Shown: positions 53,170 to 64,000 of the stretch, in pieces | Layout: every line of letters starts with the position of its first letter | Position numbering within the stretch: position 1 is the first letter of the stretch | Assembly (NCBI RefSeq): GCF_002127325.2 | Contig: NC_035448.2 | Coordinates: forward strand, 129,095,144 to 129,159,143 | From: Helianthus annuus | Lineage: Eukaryota; Streptophyta; Magnoliopsida; Asterales; Asteraceae | Direction of reading: 5' to 3' | Length of the DNA: 64,000 nucleotides | Program-made: the position numbers and the translations under genes | Notes under the pieces: generated by a model | Told to the model about the DNA's origin: nothing | The model's input: only the letters and a program-made list of their open reading frames with translations | Database searches by the model: none

Positions 53170-53306
53170 GGATTGTAATTTTGGTTTGATTTAGCTTTGT
53201 ATCTTTTATTTTGTTTTTGTTCTTGCTTCTTGTACTTTTGGGTTTTACAGCTTGCTGGCCCTTGTTCTATATTTCATAGAATCTTCGCCGTTCAAAAAAA
53301 AAAAAA
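51145..53306 (+). mobile_element. 5'-truncated LINE (L1-type), plus strand
   Basis: It starts at the Gly-Arg-Ser-Ile-Leu-Asp-Gly block of the RT and ends in an A run at 53295-53306, about 125 bp after the ORF. It lacks ORF1 and endonuclease. No convincing target duplication. The family differs from that of the neighbouring minus-strand LINE. Confidence 0.88.
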
Positions 53307-55111
53307 GAAACATTTGACTCTTGTTATGTGTAAATTAATTTTCATCACACAATTAACATCAAAAAAGGTTCTCCATACCATTTCGGCCATATTTAATAAC
53401 TACTAATTTCATTTTTAGTAATTAAATAAATAATGATAAGAAATAATACACAGACAATAGGACATATAACGACAAATGTTATTTTAAATTCTTATTCTTA
53501 TATTGTTAATATATAAGCAATGTTACAGACAAAACAATCGCAATCGAATGCATATAAAAGGTACCGTAAAGTTTGAGTGGTCAACTTCTTTGGTTATTTG
53601 TTAACCATATATTAGTTGTATACTTATAATGTTTTCATTAACTACACAATTAAAAATTATAGATATAGTGAAGACAAAAGCAAATGTTTTGAGCAAATTG
53701 TATTTGTTTAATCATTCGATGACTATTTATAATATGTCGAGAAAAGTTGTGTTTGTTTAATCATTTGATGACTATTCATTATATGTCGTGAAGGATGACA
53801 TATCAAGTATCTATGTTTACTATATTTAGTTATTAACCATATTCAAATTGAATAACTAGATATAATAAATTCATTCAAATGTTAGGTACTATATTGGAGC
53901 TTGACCGTTGTCTGCTTAGAAACAAATGGTTTGAACTTCCCGATACTCCGAAGAATAGTTTGAGACATTTGCTTCTAAGTATTCTTTTAGCACAAGCGGT
54001 AGCTGCCTTCGTATAGGTACATTGAAAGTACCGATGTGTGCTCAAAGTTGGTTGCTAAATGCAATAAGAGGTAATTTCGTTTGGTTGCATATAAAAATGA
54101 TTATATATACTTTCATATGTATATAAAATATGATAAATAAAATATATACACACTAAATTATGTTGCATTTATAAATTTACACAACTTGTTCATATGAAAT
54201 CGAAGGATATTCTCAAACAATTGAGTATGACTATGATGATGGTGATGGGGTAAATATATATTTCAAGTTTCAGGTTTATTGTATTGATTTTATTGTAGTG
54301 ATGATCTCTTAAACGGTGTATTCCTTTTTTTTTTCTTTATGGTTCTATGGAAGAGCTTTTAGGGAATAACATGTATTTTAGCTTATGTGTAGAAAATAAA
54401 AGCAAGCAACTTTTCTCTAATACCTTTATTATGTAAAAAATAAAAAAATTCATTTTAAATATGTATTTAGTGATCTTATTTATATTTTATATGCCAAGAA
54501 CTTATCTTTTGGATATTATTTTAGGTACTTCAGACGTTTTAAGATGACGCTGATGCCAAGAACTTATCATTTGGATATTATTGCAGGTACTTTAGACGTT
54601 ATATAGTGATGCTGATATTAGAGCATTCGCATCCGATCCATCAACCCCTTCTTTAGCTTTAAAATTTACTAAAAACTCATTACATATTATCTATAATTTC
54701 TCGACCCCACCCCTATACTTTGTTTGCAACATGACAAACAAAACAATCGCAATCGAATTTATATAAAAGGTAAAGTAAAGCTAGAATGATCGATCAGCTT
54801 CTTTGATTATTTTCTTTATAGAATATAGTGCCTCCATTAGTTAGCTACACAATAAAGATACATTAGTGCATGCAAAAGCTAACATTTTAGACAAAAGTCT
54901 TAATTGTTTAATTATTTGACATTTATGCTGAATGATTCGCATGATAGTTTTCCAGATACAATCCCGTTTATCGACATGCACGAAAACAAAGCAAAAAATC
55001 GCAATATATCAAAAGGATATCAGCATGCACTTTATATCAATCGAAAACCAAATACTATATTGGTTCAATTAGCACTATCTGGTACCTACTTTGGTCTGTA
55101 TTGAGCTAGTT
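53307..55111. other. AT-rich non-coding sequence with tandem duplications
   Basis: No gene. Two local duplications stand out. A ~51-bp unit at 53699-53800 contains TTTGTTTAATCATT(C/T)GATGACTATT twice. A ~63-bp unit at 54491-54615 contains ATGCCAAGAACTTATC twice. A block near 53528 (ACAAAACAATCGCAATCGAAT) returns near 54738, 1.2 kb away. Confidence 0.6.
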
Positions 55112-55570
55112 CGTTTCACTGTTGGTACGACAACAACAATCGGTATAGATTACGATACAAATAAATATACTATTCTGAACATAACTCTTATGCTAAATAA
55201 AAAAACTTGCTTACAACGATTTCACTAGACAAATGTTATCTAATGTAAACTCGTTCGTTTCATTATTGGTACGATAGCGACAATCAATATAGATTATGGT
55301 ATAAATAAATACACTAACTTGAACACAACTCTTACGTTAAACAAAAAATATGTTTACAAAAAGCTATCAGATGTAAACCAACAACTAAATTTGTGTAACC
55401 CTAAAAATTAAAGTTGTTTTTTACATTAACTGAAAACCATAAACATAAATACCGACATTCCGTCGGTATCCGTTACGTTCGTCACAACACCGAGGCGACA
55501 CCCACGCTCGAGATAGCCTACGATACAAAAAAGAAAATGCTCTGTTTCGAACACAACTCGTTTTAAACAA
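55112..55570. repeat. Degenerate tandem array, ~145-bp unit
   Basis: Copies begin at 55112 and 55257 with CGTTTCA(C/T)T(G/A)TTGGTACGA. Both contain AT(C/A)(G/A)(G/A)TATAGATTA, ATAAATA(T/C)AC and CTCTTA(T/C)G(C/T)TAAA blocks. A third, more diverged copy with an insertion follows near 55475-55570. A palindrome ATACCGAC...GTCGGTAT sits at 55450-55470. Confidence 0.6.
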
Positions 55571-55692
55571 AATTTATCACGGAACATTAAAAAAATAAAC
55601 AGAGCCGTGTGTTCATTTTTTAAGCTAATGAACACCTGTTATTAGATTAAAACCAAACTTAGTAAAATAATTAACTAAGTTAAAGGCATCAG

Positions 55693-55735
<43 letters not shown>
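55693..55735. repeat. (TA)n microsatellite
   Basis: An almost pure TA run that flanks the next fold-back element on its left; a second run at 56170-56224 flanks it on the right. Confidence 0.95.
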
Positions 55736-55738
<3 letters not shown>

Positions 55739-56166
55739 GAAGGTTCAAATGAAAACCACTAGTTAACGCGAAAACTCGAAAACTAATTAAAAAAAGCCAA
55801 AAAAACATGCAAAAAAATTTTTTTAAAAAAAATTTTTTTTTTCAATCAAATTTTCGCAGGTTTTTTTATTAAAAAAAAAAAAAATTTCAAAAAAAAAAAA
55901 AAAAAAAATTTTTTTGTGTAGTGCACATGTGTAATACTGCACATGTGTCTGTGTACTACACATGTGTATTATTACACATGTGCACTACACAAATTTTTTT
56001 TTTTTTTTTTTTTTTTTTGAAAAAAAAGTTTTTTTTTATATATAAAAACTAGCGATTTTTATTAAAAAAATTGAAAAAAAAAAAAAAAATTTTTTTTGTG
56101 TTTTTTAGGCTTTTTTTAGTTAGTTTTCGAGTTTTCGCGTTAAAAGTGGTTTTCATTTGAACCATC

Positions 56167-56169
<3 letters not shown>
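55736..56169. mobile_element. Fold-back element with ATGAAAACCACT ends
   Basis: A 434-bp inverted-repeat element. The left arm starts GGGGAAGGTTCAAATGAAAA and continues through GTTAACGCGAAAACTCG; the right arm is its near complement, ending at 56169. Centre sequences are A and T homopolymer runs around a second strong hairpin (55914-55990) built from ACACATGTG words. It is flanked by TA runs on both sides. No coding capacity. Confidence 0.8.

Positions 56170-56593
<424 letters not shown>

Positions 56594-56651
<58 letters not shown>
56594..56651. repeat. (TA)n and (GA)n microsatellites
   Basis: A TA run to about 56622, then GA repeats to 56650, flank the fold-back MITE on its right. Confidence 0.9.
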
Positions 56652-56653
<2 letters not shown>

Positions 56654-57019
56654 AACTGCCATTTTTGTCCCTGTGGTTTGGTGGAAAATGTCACTTCAGT
56701 CCAAAAATAATTTTTGCGCCAATTCCGTGCTCAACATTTTTGAAACGTGCCACTTTAGTCCAATAAAATAACGTCCGTTAAAAAATTCTGTTAAAACTAA
56801 GGGCATCCTTATTTTTAACTAACAAGGATTGATTATGTAAATTTGTCAATATAAATGACCATTTAAGTAATTTATTTAATTAGGAAAATATACTTATACG
56901 TATTACACATCTTCTGTACTTGTTCTCTCTCTAAACATACACACATAAACACCTACACTGCTTCTTCTTCTCTCTAAACACATCAAACCCTAACTTTACT
57001 CAAAACACACAAACACATC
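56652..57019. other. Unclassified repeat fragment and AT-rich sequence
   Basis: It starts TTAACTGCCATTTTTGTCCCTGTGGTTTGG, a start seen in dispersed plant repeats of unsettled class. A second block CACTTTAGTCCAATAAAAT follows. 56900-57019 is CTAAACACA-like simple sequence up to the third Copia LTR. No gene seen. Confidence 0.35.
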
Positions 57020-57146
57020 TGTTGATGCACGGATGTCTAAAGCCTACGTCTTAGTCTTAGTCAAGCTTGTATAGGGTCTAGGGGTTAAATATGTCAAGTA
57101 TGTAATGTATAGGGGTCAAAATGTAAGTTTTATGTTTTTATGTTGT

Positions 57147-57238
57147 GATTCCGCTCGAAATGACACTTTGTCATTTCGAGCGAAATCATAAGCTTGTGAT
57201 TCCGCTCGAAATGACAAGGTGTCATTTCAAGCGGAATT
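57147..57238 (+). promoter_or_regulatory. Paired hairpins upstream of the TATA box
   Basis: Inverted repeats at 57147-57187 and 57198-57238 each begin GATTCCGCTCGAAATGACA and end with the near complement around a 3-nt loop. The second ends 8 bp before TATATATA at 57247. Confidence 0.88.
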
Positions 57239-57246
57239 AGGTCCCC

Positions 57247-57254
57247 TATATATA
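57247..57254 (+). promoter_or_regulatory. TATA box of the third Copia LTR
   Basis: TATATATA, 8 bp after the second hairpin. Confidence 0.65.
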
Positions 57255-57473
57255 GTGTTGTCTGTTTCTCATTTGGTACTGTTCGTCAAGTTGTATACCG
57301 AAGTGCTGCCAAATTTTTCAGTGATCAATTAATGAGAAATAGTGTTTAAAGTGATATTCTGTCTATTTCTACTCCATTCTCTTTGATTCAAACTGTTTGT
57401 GTGATTCCGCCGCATAAACAGTGGTATTTTGACTCTGATTGACTCACTAGATCGTCAATATCGATCCTACAAT

Positions 57474-57486
57474 TGGTATCAGAGCC
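57474..57486 (+). other. Primer binding site, initiator tRNA-Met
   Basis: TGGTATCAGAGCC begins 2 bases after the LTR end, as in most plant Copia elements. Confidence 0.92.
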
Positions 57487-57659
57487 AGTTATGAGCTAAA
57501 ATACCTGAATCAAAGCTTTTTTACTACACTTTTTGGATTTCTGGACATTGCCACGGGCAAAATGGACTGAATTTTTGCCATACTGTGTAAAAGTGACATT
57601 TAACAAACCCTTGAAAGTATCAGCTTAAAATTCGGCTTAAAAGTGGTAAAAAATGGCCT

Positions 57660-57940
57660 AAAACCTAATTCCACTTGAACGAAGGTTCTTGTGATTCCGC
57701 TTGAATTTCGAGCAAAATCAAGTTTTCTGTGTGTTAAGTTCTTATTTCGCTTGAACTGTTGAAGCGAAATCAGTGATTTCGCGTGTATATCTGATTCCGC
57801 TTGAGGATTATCACTGATTCCGCTCCAGATGGTAATTCTGCTTGAATTTGTGATTTCGCTCCAAAGTATCACCCTGATTTCGCTTGAAGTATTAAACTGT
57901 GATTTCGCTTGAAAACTTATATTCTGATTTCGCTTATAAA
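57660..57940 (+). repeat. Leader array of GATTTCGCTTGAA-type motifs
   Basis: About eleven copies or variants of GATT(C/T)CGCTTGAA lie between the primer site and gag (for example near 57692, 57743, 57793, 57874 and 57901), mostly in one orientation, with reverse copies near 57708 and 57761. Spacing is less regular than in the outer element. Confidence 0.8.
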
Positions 57941-58091
57941 ACTTTTTCAGCATTAAAAATCATGGTTTGAGGGTTTTAGTCCATTTCGTTCGTGATATCT
58001 CGTTGGAAGTTCAGTTTGTGTAGAACATGTTTTCAGTAAAAGTCACCTATTTTTCAAAAAGTTAAAAAGTTTTCAGTAATTGTCACCTAAA

Positions 58092-61000
58092 ATGGAAAAT
58101 CAAGATTTCTACAACTTTTTCGCGGGCAGTGGTATGACAGTAGGACAGAGTCCGGCAAGTATTGTTCAGAACGTCAACATGGAAAACGAATTGGGAACGA
58201 TGCAAAAGCCTCCCAAGCTGATGAACATAGATGAATATGCAGGATGGTCAGGCAGATTTAAGAACTTGGTTCAGGCTAACCATTTTGAATGCTGGATGAA
58301 GATAGAAGCGAAGTACGTTCCACCGGTTAATGGTCAAGGTATGGTGAAGCTTACTGGAAGTCTGATAGAGGCAGAACAGAATGATTTCAAAGCCGAGAAA
58401 AAGATGATTAGTATCCTTCAGCAGGCTATTAAAGAGGATATTTTAGTGTTGTTGCAACATGAGGACAATGCTCAATCTATTTGGAATTCATTGAAAGTGA
58501 AGTTTCAAGGTAGTGTGTCCATGATCAAGAGCAAGAAGGCTTTGATCAAGAAGGAGTTTGATATTTTTACCGGTATGAAGGGTGAAACTACAAGGCAACT
58601 GATCGAAAGATATTGCCATTTAGTACTTGAAATGAAAAGATTGGAAATCACAAAGACCAATGAAGAATGGATTGATAAGTTGTCTGATGCATTACCATAT
58701 GACGAGTGGGGCACTTATCTAATGATGTTGAAAAACAATTCAGATTTTGGAAATCTGAATCTTAGTGGGTTCATAGAAAATATTGAAGCTCATGAGTTGG
58801 AGTTACTGAAGATCAAAAAGATGAACTCAGCAAATGTTCAACAAGATGTATCTTTGTACTACAGAGGCAGTCCTCCTGTTACAACAAACCAGAGTCCGAA
58901 AATACAAACTGGTTTCAGTGCTGACACAACATCAAGGGCTCCATCAAATACTCCACAAACAAACAAGCCATCACCGTTTTCTAGTGTTGATCCAAACTTT
59001 AAAGCTTCTGAACAGACGTCACCTCAAAGCTCGACCAGCTCAAATAATCAGGCGTATGTTTCTGGGATCCAATGCAACATCGCAGTTACTATCAAGAATG
59101 GAAATGAGTTCACTGAATCAGCTGCGAAGCAACACATTGCATTGTTGGCTTCCGTGTTAGAATCGTATGAGTCTCTGGTAGCGGGTAAGATCGGGAATCC
59201 GGACATGACCAAAGAGGATTACGATCAGATCGACCCGGAGGAGCTTGAGTTGATAGACATTAAATGGGGCATGGCTAGTCTTGTGAGGAGGGCACAACGC
59301 TTTATGGAGATCACAGGCAGAAATAGTCTTTCTGGACCTGATCAGAAGCTAGGTTTCGACAAGTCTAAAGTAACCTGATTCAAATGCAAAGAGAGAGGCC
59401 ACTTCAAAAGGGAATGCCCGAACAGAGAAGTGAATAATCATCGGAATCCGTTCACGAATGATTATTACAGACAGGCAATCTACCACCGACCGAATCAGCA
59501 ACCTGTAGTTCAAAGGCCACAAATCGAGAACAAACCTGAGAAAGCTCTCATTGTGAACCAGGACGATGAGAAAGTAGCCGAGGGATTTAGCTGGGATAAA
59601 TACATCCCTGGAAGTGATGGACAAGCCATGATGGTTGAGATAATTGAAGAGCCTGAGAGTGTTGTTGAGGCTGAAGTGGTTGTTGACGATGTTACTGTGG
59701 ATAGTGTGGCTGATATTGAGGAGTTAGCTGCAGAAGTTTACTATTACCAGTCTGAGCAGGAGGCATTAGCAAGTTCATTGAGATCTATCATGCCTCCTAA
59801 ATTTTTTGAATCTTTTGCAGGTTTCTTTGAAGAACCGACGACTGGATTGTGTCCACGATATGAGGAGAAGAAAGAGTCTGTCGAGGAGATGATCGATGTG
59901 ATAAAGGAAATGACCGAAGACACTTTGAAAGAAATTGCTGACAAGGCTCTCATGGCGAAACTGAAAGAGGTAGACACAGAACTTGTGAAAACCGAGTCTG
60001 TCGGTACCGAGTCAGTTCAACAGGAGTCAAACCAGGAGTCGGAAATTGAGGGAGTCAAATCTGAGAAAGTGTCTGAGTCAGAGTCCAAAAATATCGGTAA
60101 ACAGGAAGTGAAAACTGCTCATGAAGCAGAGGTTGTTGAGAAATTGGATTCAATATCTGAAACCCCATGCCAAAAGTGTTTAGAACCTTGCATGGAGTGT
60201 CTTGAAAAAGAAGCTAAATTTCAGGATTTGAAACATAATGCTGACATGTTAAAATTTGATCTAGGACAAGTTAAAGAGGCATGTGATACACTAGCCAGAT
60301 CAATTAAAATGATTAAAAAAGAAAGTGTCGAAAATGATAAAGCAACAAAACTTGCAAAAGCAACACTTTTTGATAAACAAGTGGAAGTTAATTTTCATCT
60401 TGACACTATCGCATCATTAAAGAAAGAGTTGGAATTAACTAAAATTGAAAATGAGCGAATTGATAAGAAATTGATGAGCTATGTTGCATCGTCCTATGTC
60501 CTTGAGCAGATTGTACCACAACAGCCCAGTGCAACACCGGTCTTTAACAGCGTTCCACCCCCAATGTGGAATCATTATACCCAAAAGTATCCAGATGGGG
60601 TGGAAGCTGCATTGAACCTCAAGTTGAGGACAACTGAGGAAGAGTTGCCAGAGAGCATTGATGTTACATTCTCTGCATCCGACACAGACAACAAGTCACA
60701 GATCATCAAGACTGTTGTCGACAAGGTGTTAGATGAAGAGAGTGATAACTTAGAGGCTGAGACCATGAAGTCTCATTCTGAGAAGTCCGTTACTGATTCT
60801 GAAGATGAGGGTAACTTTTTAGATCGTTTCATACCGAAATCAGACAAGAGTAAGAATGATGATCCGATCATGGTGGTTTACACTATGATTGGAACTGACA
60901 AGCTTTACTCTGATTTCGAGTATCCGCTTCAGAACGTTAAGATTGAGAATGTTGAGAAAGTTTTCAAACTGGTTGAAATTGACATTGCTGAAGTTAACAA

Positions 61001-61859
61001 CAAAGAATTCTTTTCGAAACCGAAAAAGTCATTTGTTACGACACTTTCCAACAACTCGGGCAAAAAGGAGTGGGAAGGGAATGGTAACAACAAAAAGAAT
61101 GGAAACAACTTTAAAAAAGGAATTGGATTTGAGAAAAAGATGGCTAAGAAGGTTGTAAAGTCAAAGGATAACATGAAAGATGTTTTTGTCACTGGACCAA
61201 GTGTTGATGAGGAAAAGGAATACATTTTTAGCCAGAAAGCCGTGGACGATTTCAATGCGGCAAAGAAACTCAAAGAAGAGACATTCAAGTCAACTTTTGT
61301 CGAGTATGACAAAAGAGTTTGTTACCGCTGCGATGAAATCTGGCACATGGCAAAACAATGCAAGAAAGTTTTTGAAAAACCTGTTGTTCAAAAACCTCGA
61401 CCTAAGTCACCAGTTGACAAAAAGGGTAAAAAACCAATGGTTTCACCAATCCGCATCTTGAAAAGAGGTGAATCGTTGAAGTCCGAGGACAAGCCGAAAT
61501 CGATCTTCGAGGTTGGCGAATCTTCAAAGTCTAACAAGACTTCAAAGATTTATCCGAAAACAAAAATTTTTGAAAATCAATCATGGATTGCAAAACCAAA
61601 ATCATCGGTCGAGGAGAAAAAGATGGAAAACATTTTGAAAAATGAAACAAAGGTTTTGAAAGATGATGTAGTTGAGTTTGAATCTGAACTTGATAAGTTT
61701 CTTGCAGAGTTTCCCCCAATAAAAAATGAAGTTAAACCAAAAGCTAAAACTGATGTTCCGAATGTCACATTTAACTTTCAAAAGATTGATATACCATGTG
61801 ATTTAGTGTTTGGAAGTGTGTCTCCAATCAAGAAGTCATGGAAATCATTGTTTGAATAA
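58092..61859 (+). pseudogene. Third Copia Gag, one nonsense codon
   Basis: From ATG 58092 (Met-Glu-Asn-Gln-Asp-Phe) one frame runs to TAA 61857-61859, interrupted only by TGA 59376-59378. That stop replaces the first Cys of the CX2CX4HX4C knuckle (stop-Phe-Lys-Cys...His-Phe-Lys-Arg-Glu-Cys). The first 220 codons are the Copia gag-polypeptide region with Lys-Leu-Met-Asn-Ile-Asp-Glu-Tyr and Ser-Ile-Trp-Asn-Ser-Leu-Lys. After the knuckle come acidic Glu/Ser/Val-rich repeats, a coiled-coil stretch (about 60200-60480), the Pro-Glu-Ser-Ile-Asp-Val-Thr-Phe block (60650) shared with the outer element, and a second knuckle (Cys-Tyr-Arg-Cys...His...Cys, near 61320). The total of about 1,255 codons is far longer than a classical Copia Gag, as in Sireviruses. 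Confidence 0.85.
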
Positions 61860-61872
61860 TTTGCTATGATGT

Positions 61873-63243
61873 TTGCAGGGGCTGCCCAAGTCAATCATTT
61901 CAAAATGGATCATGGACAGTGGAGCCTCTAGACATATGACGGGGATGCTTGCACTACTTTACGACGTAAAAACAATCAACGGAGGCTACGTGGGTATTGT
62001 AGGAAATTATGGTGGCAGGATTGTGGGCGGCCAAGGAACCCTGACAAATGGGGTCATTTCGTTTGAGAAAGTGAACTATATCATAGAGTTGGAAAACAAT
62101 TTGCTTAGTATTTCTCAAATCTGTGATAAATCGTTTGCTGTACATTTCACGAAAAATGAATGTTTGGTTTTAAAACCTGGGTTTAAAATCCCTGATGATA
62201 TGGTGTTGTTGCGCGCTCCACGGGAGAACAACTTGTATATTCTTGACATGAGTGTCGCAACGCCAGCAAATCATCAAAAACAATGTTTTGTGTCAAAAAC
62301 GAAAGCAACAGAAAAGGAATCAATTATGTGGCATTGAAAGATGGGCCACATCCATGTTAGAAAAATGAATTTTTTGGTGCATAATGATTTAGTCGAAGGT
62401 GTGAATTTAAAGAATTTTCATTTGTCTGATGATTGTGTAGCTTGTAAAAAGGGGAAGCAGACTCGGAAGTCACACCCACAGAAGTTACTGAATTCGATAA
62501 GAGTACCGCTTGAGAGACTCCACATGGATCTCTTCGGGCCGGTCAATGTGAAGAGTATTAGTGGTGATCTATACTGCTTGGTTGTGACTGATGATTATAC
62601 AAGGTTTTCGTGGGTTGTATGCTTAGAAAGAAAGGATCAGACGTTTGAGTCGCTGATGGTTCTTTTCAAAAAGATGGAGACACTGTATAAGCTACCAATC
62701 CGAAGAATACGGAGTGATAATGTAACGGAATTCAAGAATAACAAGATGCTCGAGTTCTGCAATGAAAAGGGGATTCTTCATGAATTCAGTGCGCCATACA
62801 CACCGCAGCAGAATGGCATTGCTGAAAGAAAGAATCGGACCCTCATAGAAACTGCTCGAACGATGTTAGCCGATTCCAAGTTACCGATCTTCTTCTGGAG
62901 CGAAGCAGTGACTGCAGCTTGTTACACTTTGAACTGCGTACTCACCATCAAGAAGTACAAGAAAACAAATTTTGAGTTGCTACACCGTTACAAGCCAAAT
63001 CTAGAGTTTCTGGAGCCATTTGGGTCTCCATGTACTTTTATTGATGAAAATGGTAAATTCGGTGCTAAGTCGAATGATGGTTTCTTTGTAGGTTATGCCA
63101 GCCCATTGAAGAGGGTGTTCGTACCTTGCCTGGGAAAAGTAATACAAGTTCTGCATGTGGATTGTCAGAAGCACACTACTGCACCACAACTTCCCGGACA
63201 AAGATTCCTTATGACTAACTCTGGGAGTCATTTCATCTTCTGA
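61873..63243 (+). pseudogene. Third Copia protease and integrase
   Basis: The frame starts 13 bp after the Gag stop in another register. It has the protease box Met-Asp-Ser-Gly-Ala-Ser-Arg-His-Met-Thr-Gly (near 61912), the pre-integrase finger (His-x3-His and Cys-Val-Ala-Cys-Lys-Lys-Gly-Lys near 62437) and integrase Asp in His-Met-Asp-Leu-Phe-Gly-Pro (near 62521). The second Asp lies in Arg-Ser-Asp-Asn-Val-Thr-Glu-Phe (near 62710), where Gly is usual in place of Val. The catalytic Glu is in Gly-Ile-Ala-Glu-Arg-Lys-Asn-Arg (near 62820). TGA at 62335-62337 breaks the frame where the family has a basic residue. Near 63205 a frameshift leads to a stop at 63243. Confidence 0.88.
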
Positions 63244-64000
63244 CCGAGCCAACTATTGAGGAACTTATTCTGCTATACCAACAGCAACAATCAAGTTCAC
63301 AAGATCAAGTGCCAAGACCTTTGGTAGTTTCACAACCTAAAGTGGATACAAGCATTCCTACAGGTGGCACAAACGATCACGAAGCCGGTCCAAGTGGAAC
63401 AGCTCACGAACCACCAGAGGAACCAGCTCCAACGTTTGACAACTCTGACGACTCAGAAGAGGAATCCGCTCCTACTTTTGACGAGGAACCAAACGTTACT
63501 ACGACGGAAGCTGAGGATCACATCGGTGATCTTGACATAACGAGCTTGCAATCGGAAGTTGATGTACCTGACACCGTCATGCCTCAAACCTTGTCTTATC
63601 ATCCTTCAGAGAATATTATCGGTGACCTGCAAAGTGGTGTTAAAACGAGAGATCAAATCAATCGTTCTCTTACATGTTTTTATTCGTCTGTTGCACATTT
63701 ACAGGAAGAATTCTCACTGAAATGTTATATTTTGCAGATCGAACCCAGAACATATAAAGAAGCGTTGACTGAAGACAGCTGGGTGAATGCTATGCAGGAG
63801 GAGCTGCAGCAGTTCGAGAAACTGGGTGTTTGGAGATTAGTCGATCTGCCGGAGAATCAAAAGTTGATCAAAACAAAGTGGGTATTCAAGTGTAAGAGAG
63901 ACGATAGAGGAGTCGTGGTACGGAACAAAGCACGATTAGTGGTACAAGGCTTTAGTCAGCAAGAAGGCATCGATTATGATGTGGTTTACGCACATGTTGC
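63244..64000 (+). pseudogene. Third Copia linker and reverse transcriptase start (cut by window)
   Basis: After the frameshift the linker resumes in another frame with Gln, Glu, Ser and Pro repeats (63246-63730), including two Glu-Glu-x-Ala-Pro-Thr-Phe-Asp copies. The RT domain begins near 63740 with Glu-Pro-Arg-Thr-Tyr-Lys-Glu-Ala-Leu and continues through Trp-Val-Asn-Ala-Met, Lys-Thr-Lys-Trp-Val-Phe-Lys and Lys-Ala-Arg-Leu-Val-Val-Gln-Gly. The window ends before the catalytic box. Confidence 0.8.

Larger units (their letters stand above)
57020..57471 (+). repeat. 5' LTR of the third Copia element (452 bp)
   Basis: It begins TGTTGATGCACGG, similar to TGTTGGTGCATC of the outer element, and ends GATCCTACA as in the outer 3' LTR. 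It holds two hairpins and a TATA box at 57247-57254. Confidence 0.9.
57020..64000 (+). mobile_element. Third Sirevirus-like Copia element, cut by the window end
   Basis: The plus-strand element begins with an LTR (57020-57471) and a tRNA-Met primer site. It continues through leader, gag (58092-61859), protease/integrase (61873-63243) and the start of RT (from 63740). It resembles the outer Copia element in leader motif, LTR hairpins and Gag, so both belong to related families. Stops at 59376 and 62335 and a frameshift near 63205 show it is inactive. Confidence 0.9.

Noticed and set aside
47827..53306. Twin-primed inversion of a single LINE
   Set aside because: Both halves contain RT and zf-RVT and differ throughout, so they are two elements.
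54904..55104. Small ORF of 66 codons as a gene
   Set aside because: No family resemblance, AT-rich surroundings and no neighbouring exon signals.

Overview
This window reads as a transposon-rich stretch of a flowering-plant nuclear genome, most likely a eudicot. The general look of the Ty3 and Copia families suggests Asteraceae, but nothing here proves it. I found no host gene, rRNA, tRNA gene or CRISPR array. Nearly all coding potential belongs to mobile elements, most of them broken by stops, frameshifts or nested insertions.

Layout. 1-10379 is an Athila-type Ty3 LTR retrotransposon (plus strand) with a tRNA-Asp primer site, a damaged Gag-Pol and an open Athila ORF1-family gene downstream of Pol; its 5' LTR is cut by the window edge. 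It appears to have inserted into a Ty3-type LTR (10380-11453) that itself interrupts a PIF/Harbinger transposase (11454-12296). A 390-bp fold-back element in a (TA)n tract follows (12435-12824), then a 5'-truncated LINE (13184-15265). 15266-19097 is AT-rich with MITE-like debris. 19098-22140 holds a decayed MULE: a minus-strand transposase converging on a small plus-strand GRF-zinc-finger-like remnant.

22181-46599 is a three-level nest. The outer Copia element (Sirevirus-like, minus strand, 23720-46594, target duplication TTATG) keeps a long gag but has no protease, integrase or reverse transcriptase. It is split by a second Sirevirus-like element (24818-40453, duplication TAAAA) with gag, pol and a long env-position ORF. 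That element's integrase is split by a solo LTR (32704-35585, duplication GAAGG).

46600-53306 holds a hAT-like remnant and two LINEs placed head to head. 53307-57019 is AT-rich with tandem duplications, fold-back elements and microsatellites. 57020-64000 is a third Sirevirus-like element (plus strand) that runs off the window inside its reverse transcriptase.

The most notable pattern is not coding. Several retroelement families carry their own short, mostly palindromic motif at fixed spacing in non-coding parts: CACGGGG(C/T)CGTG pairs 21 bp apart in the Athila element, CGATCG-type sites 17 bp apart in the solo LTR, and a GATTCCGCTTGAA/TTCAAGCGGAATC array alternating about 17 and 23 bp in the outer Copia leader. 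The last motif also forms hairpins exactly 8 bp upstream of the TATA box in two diverged elements.
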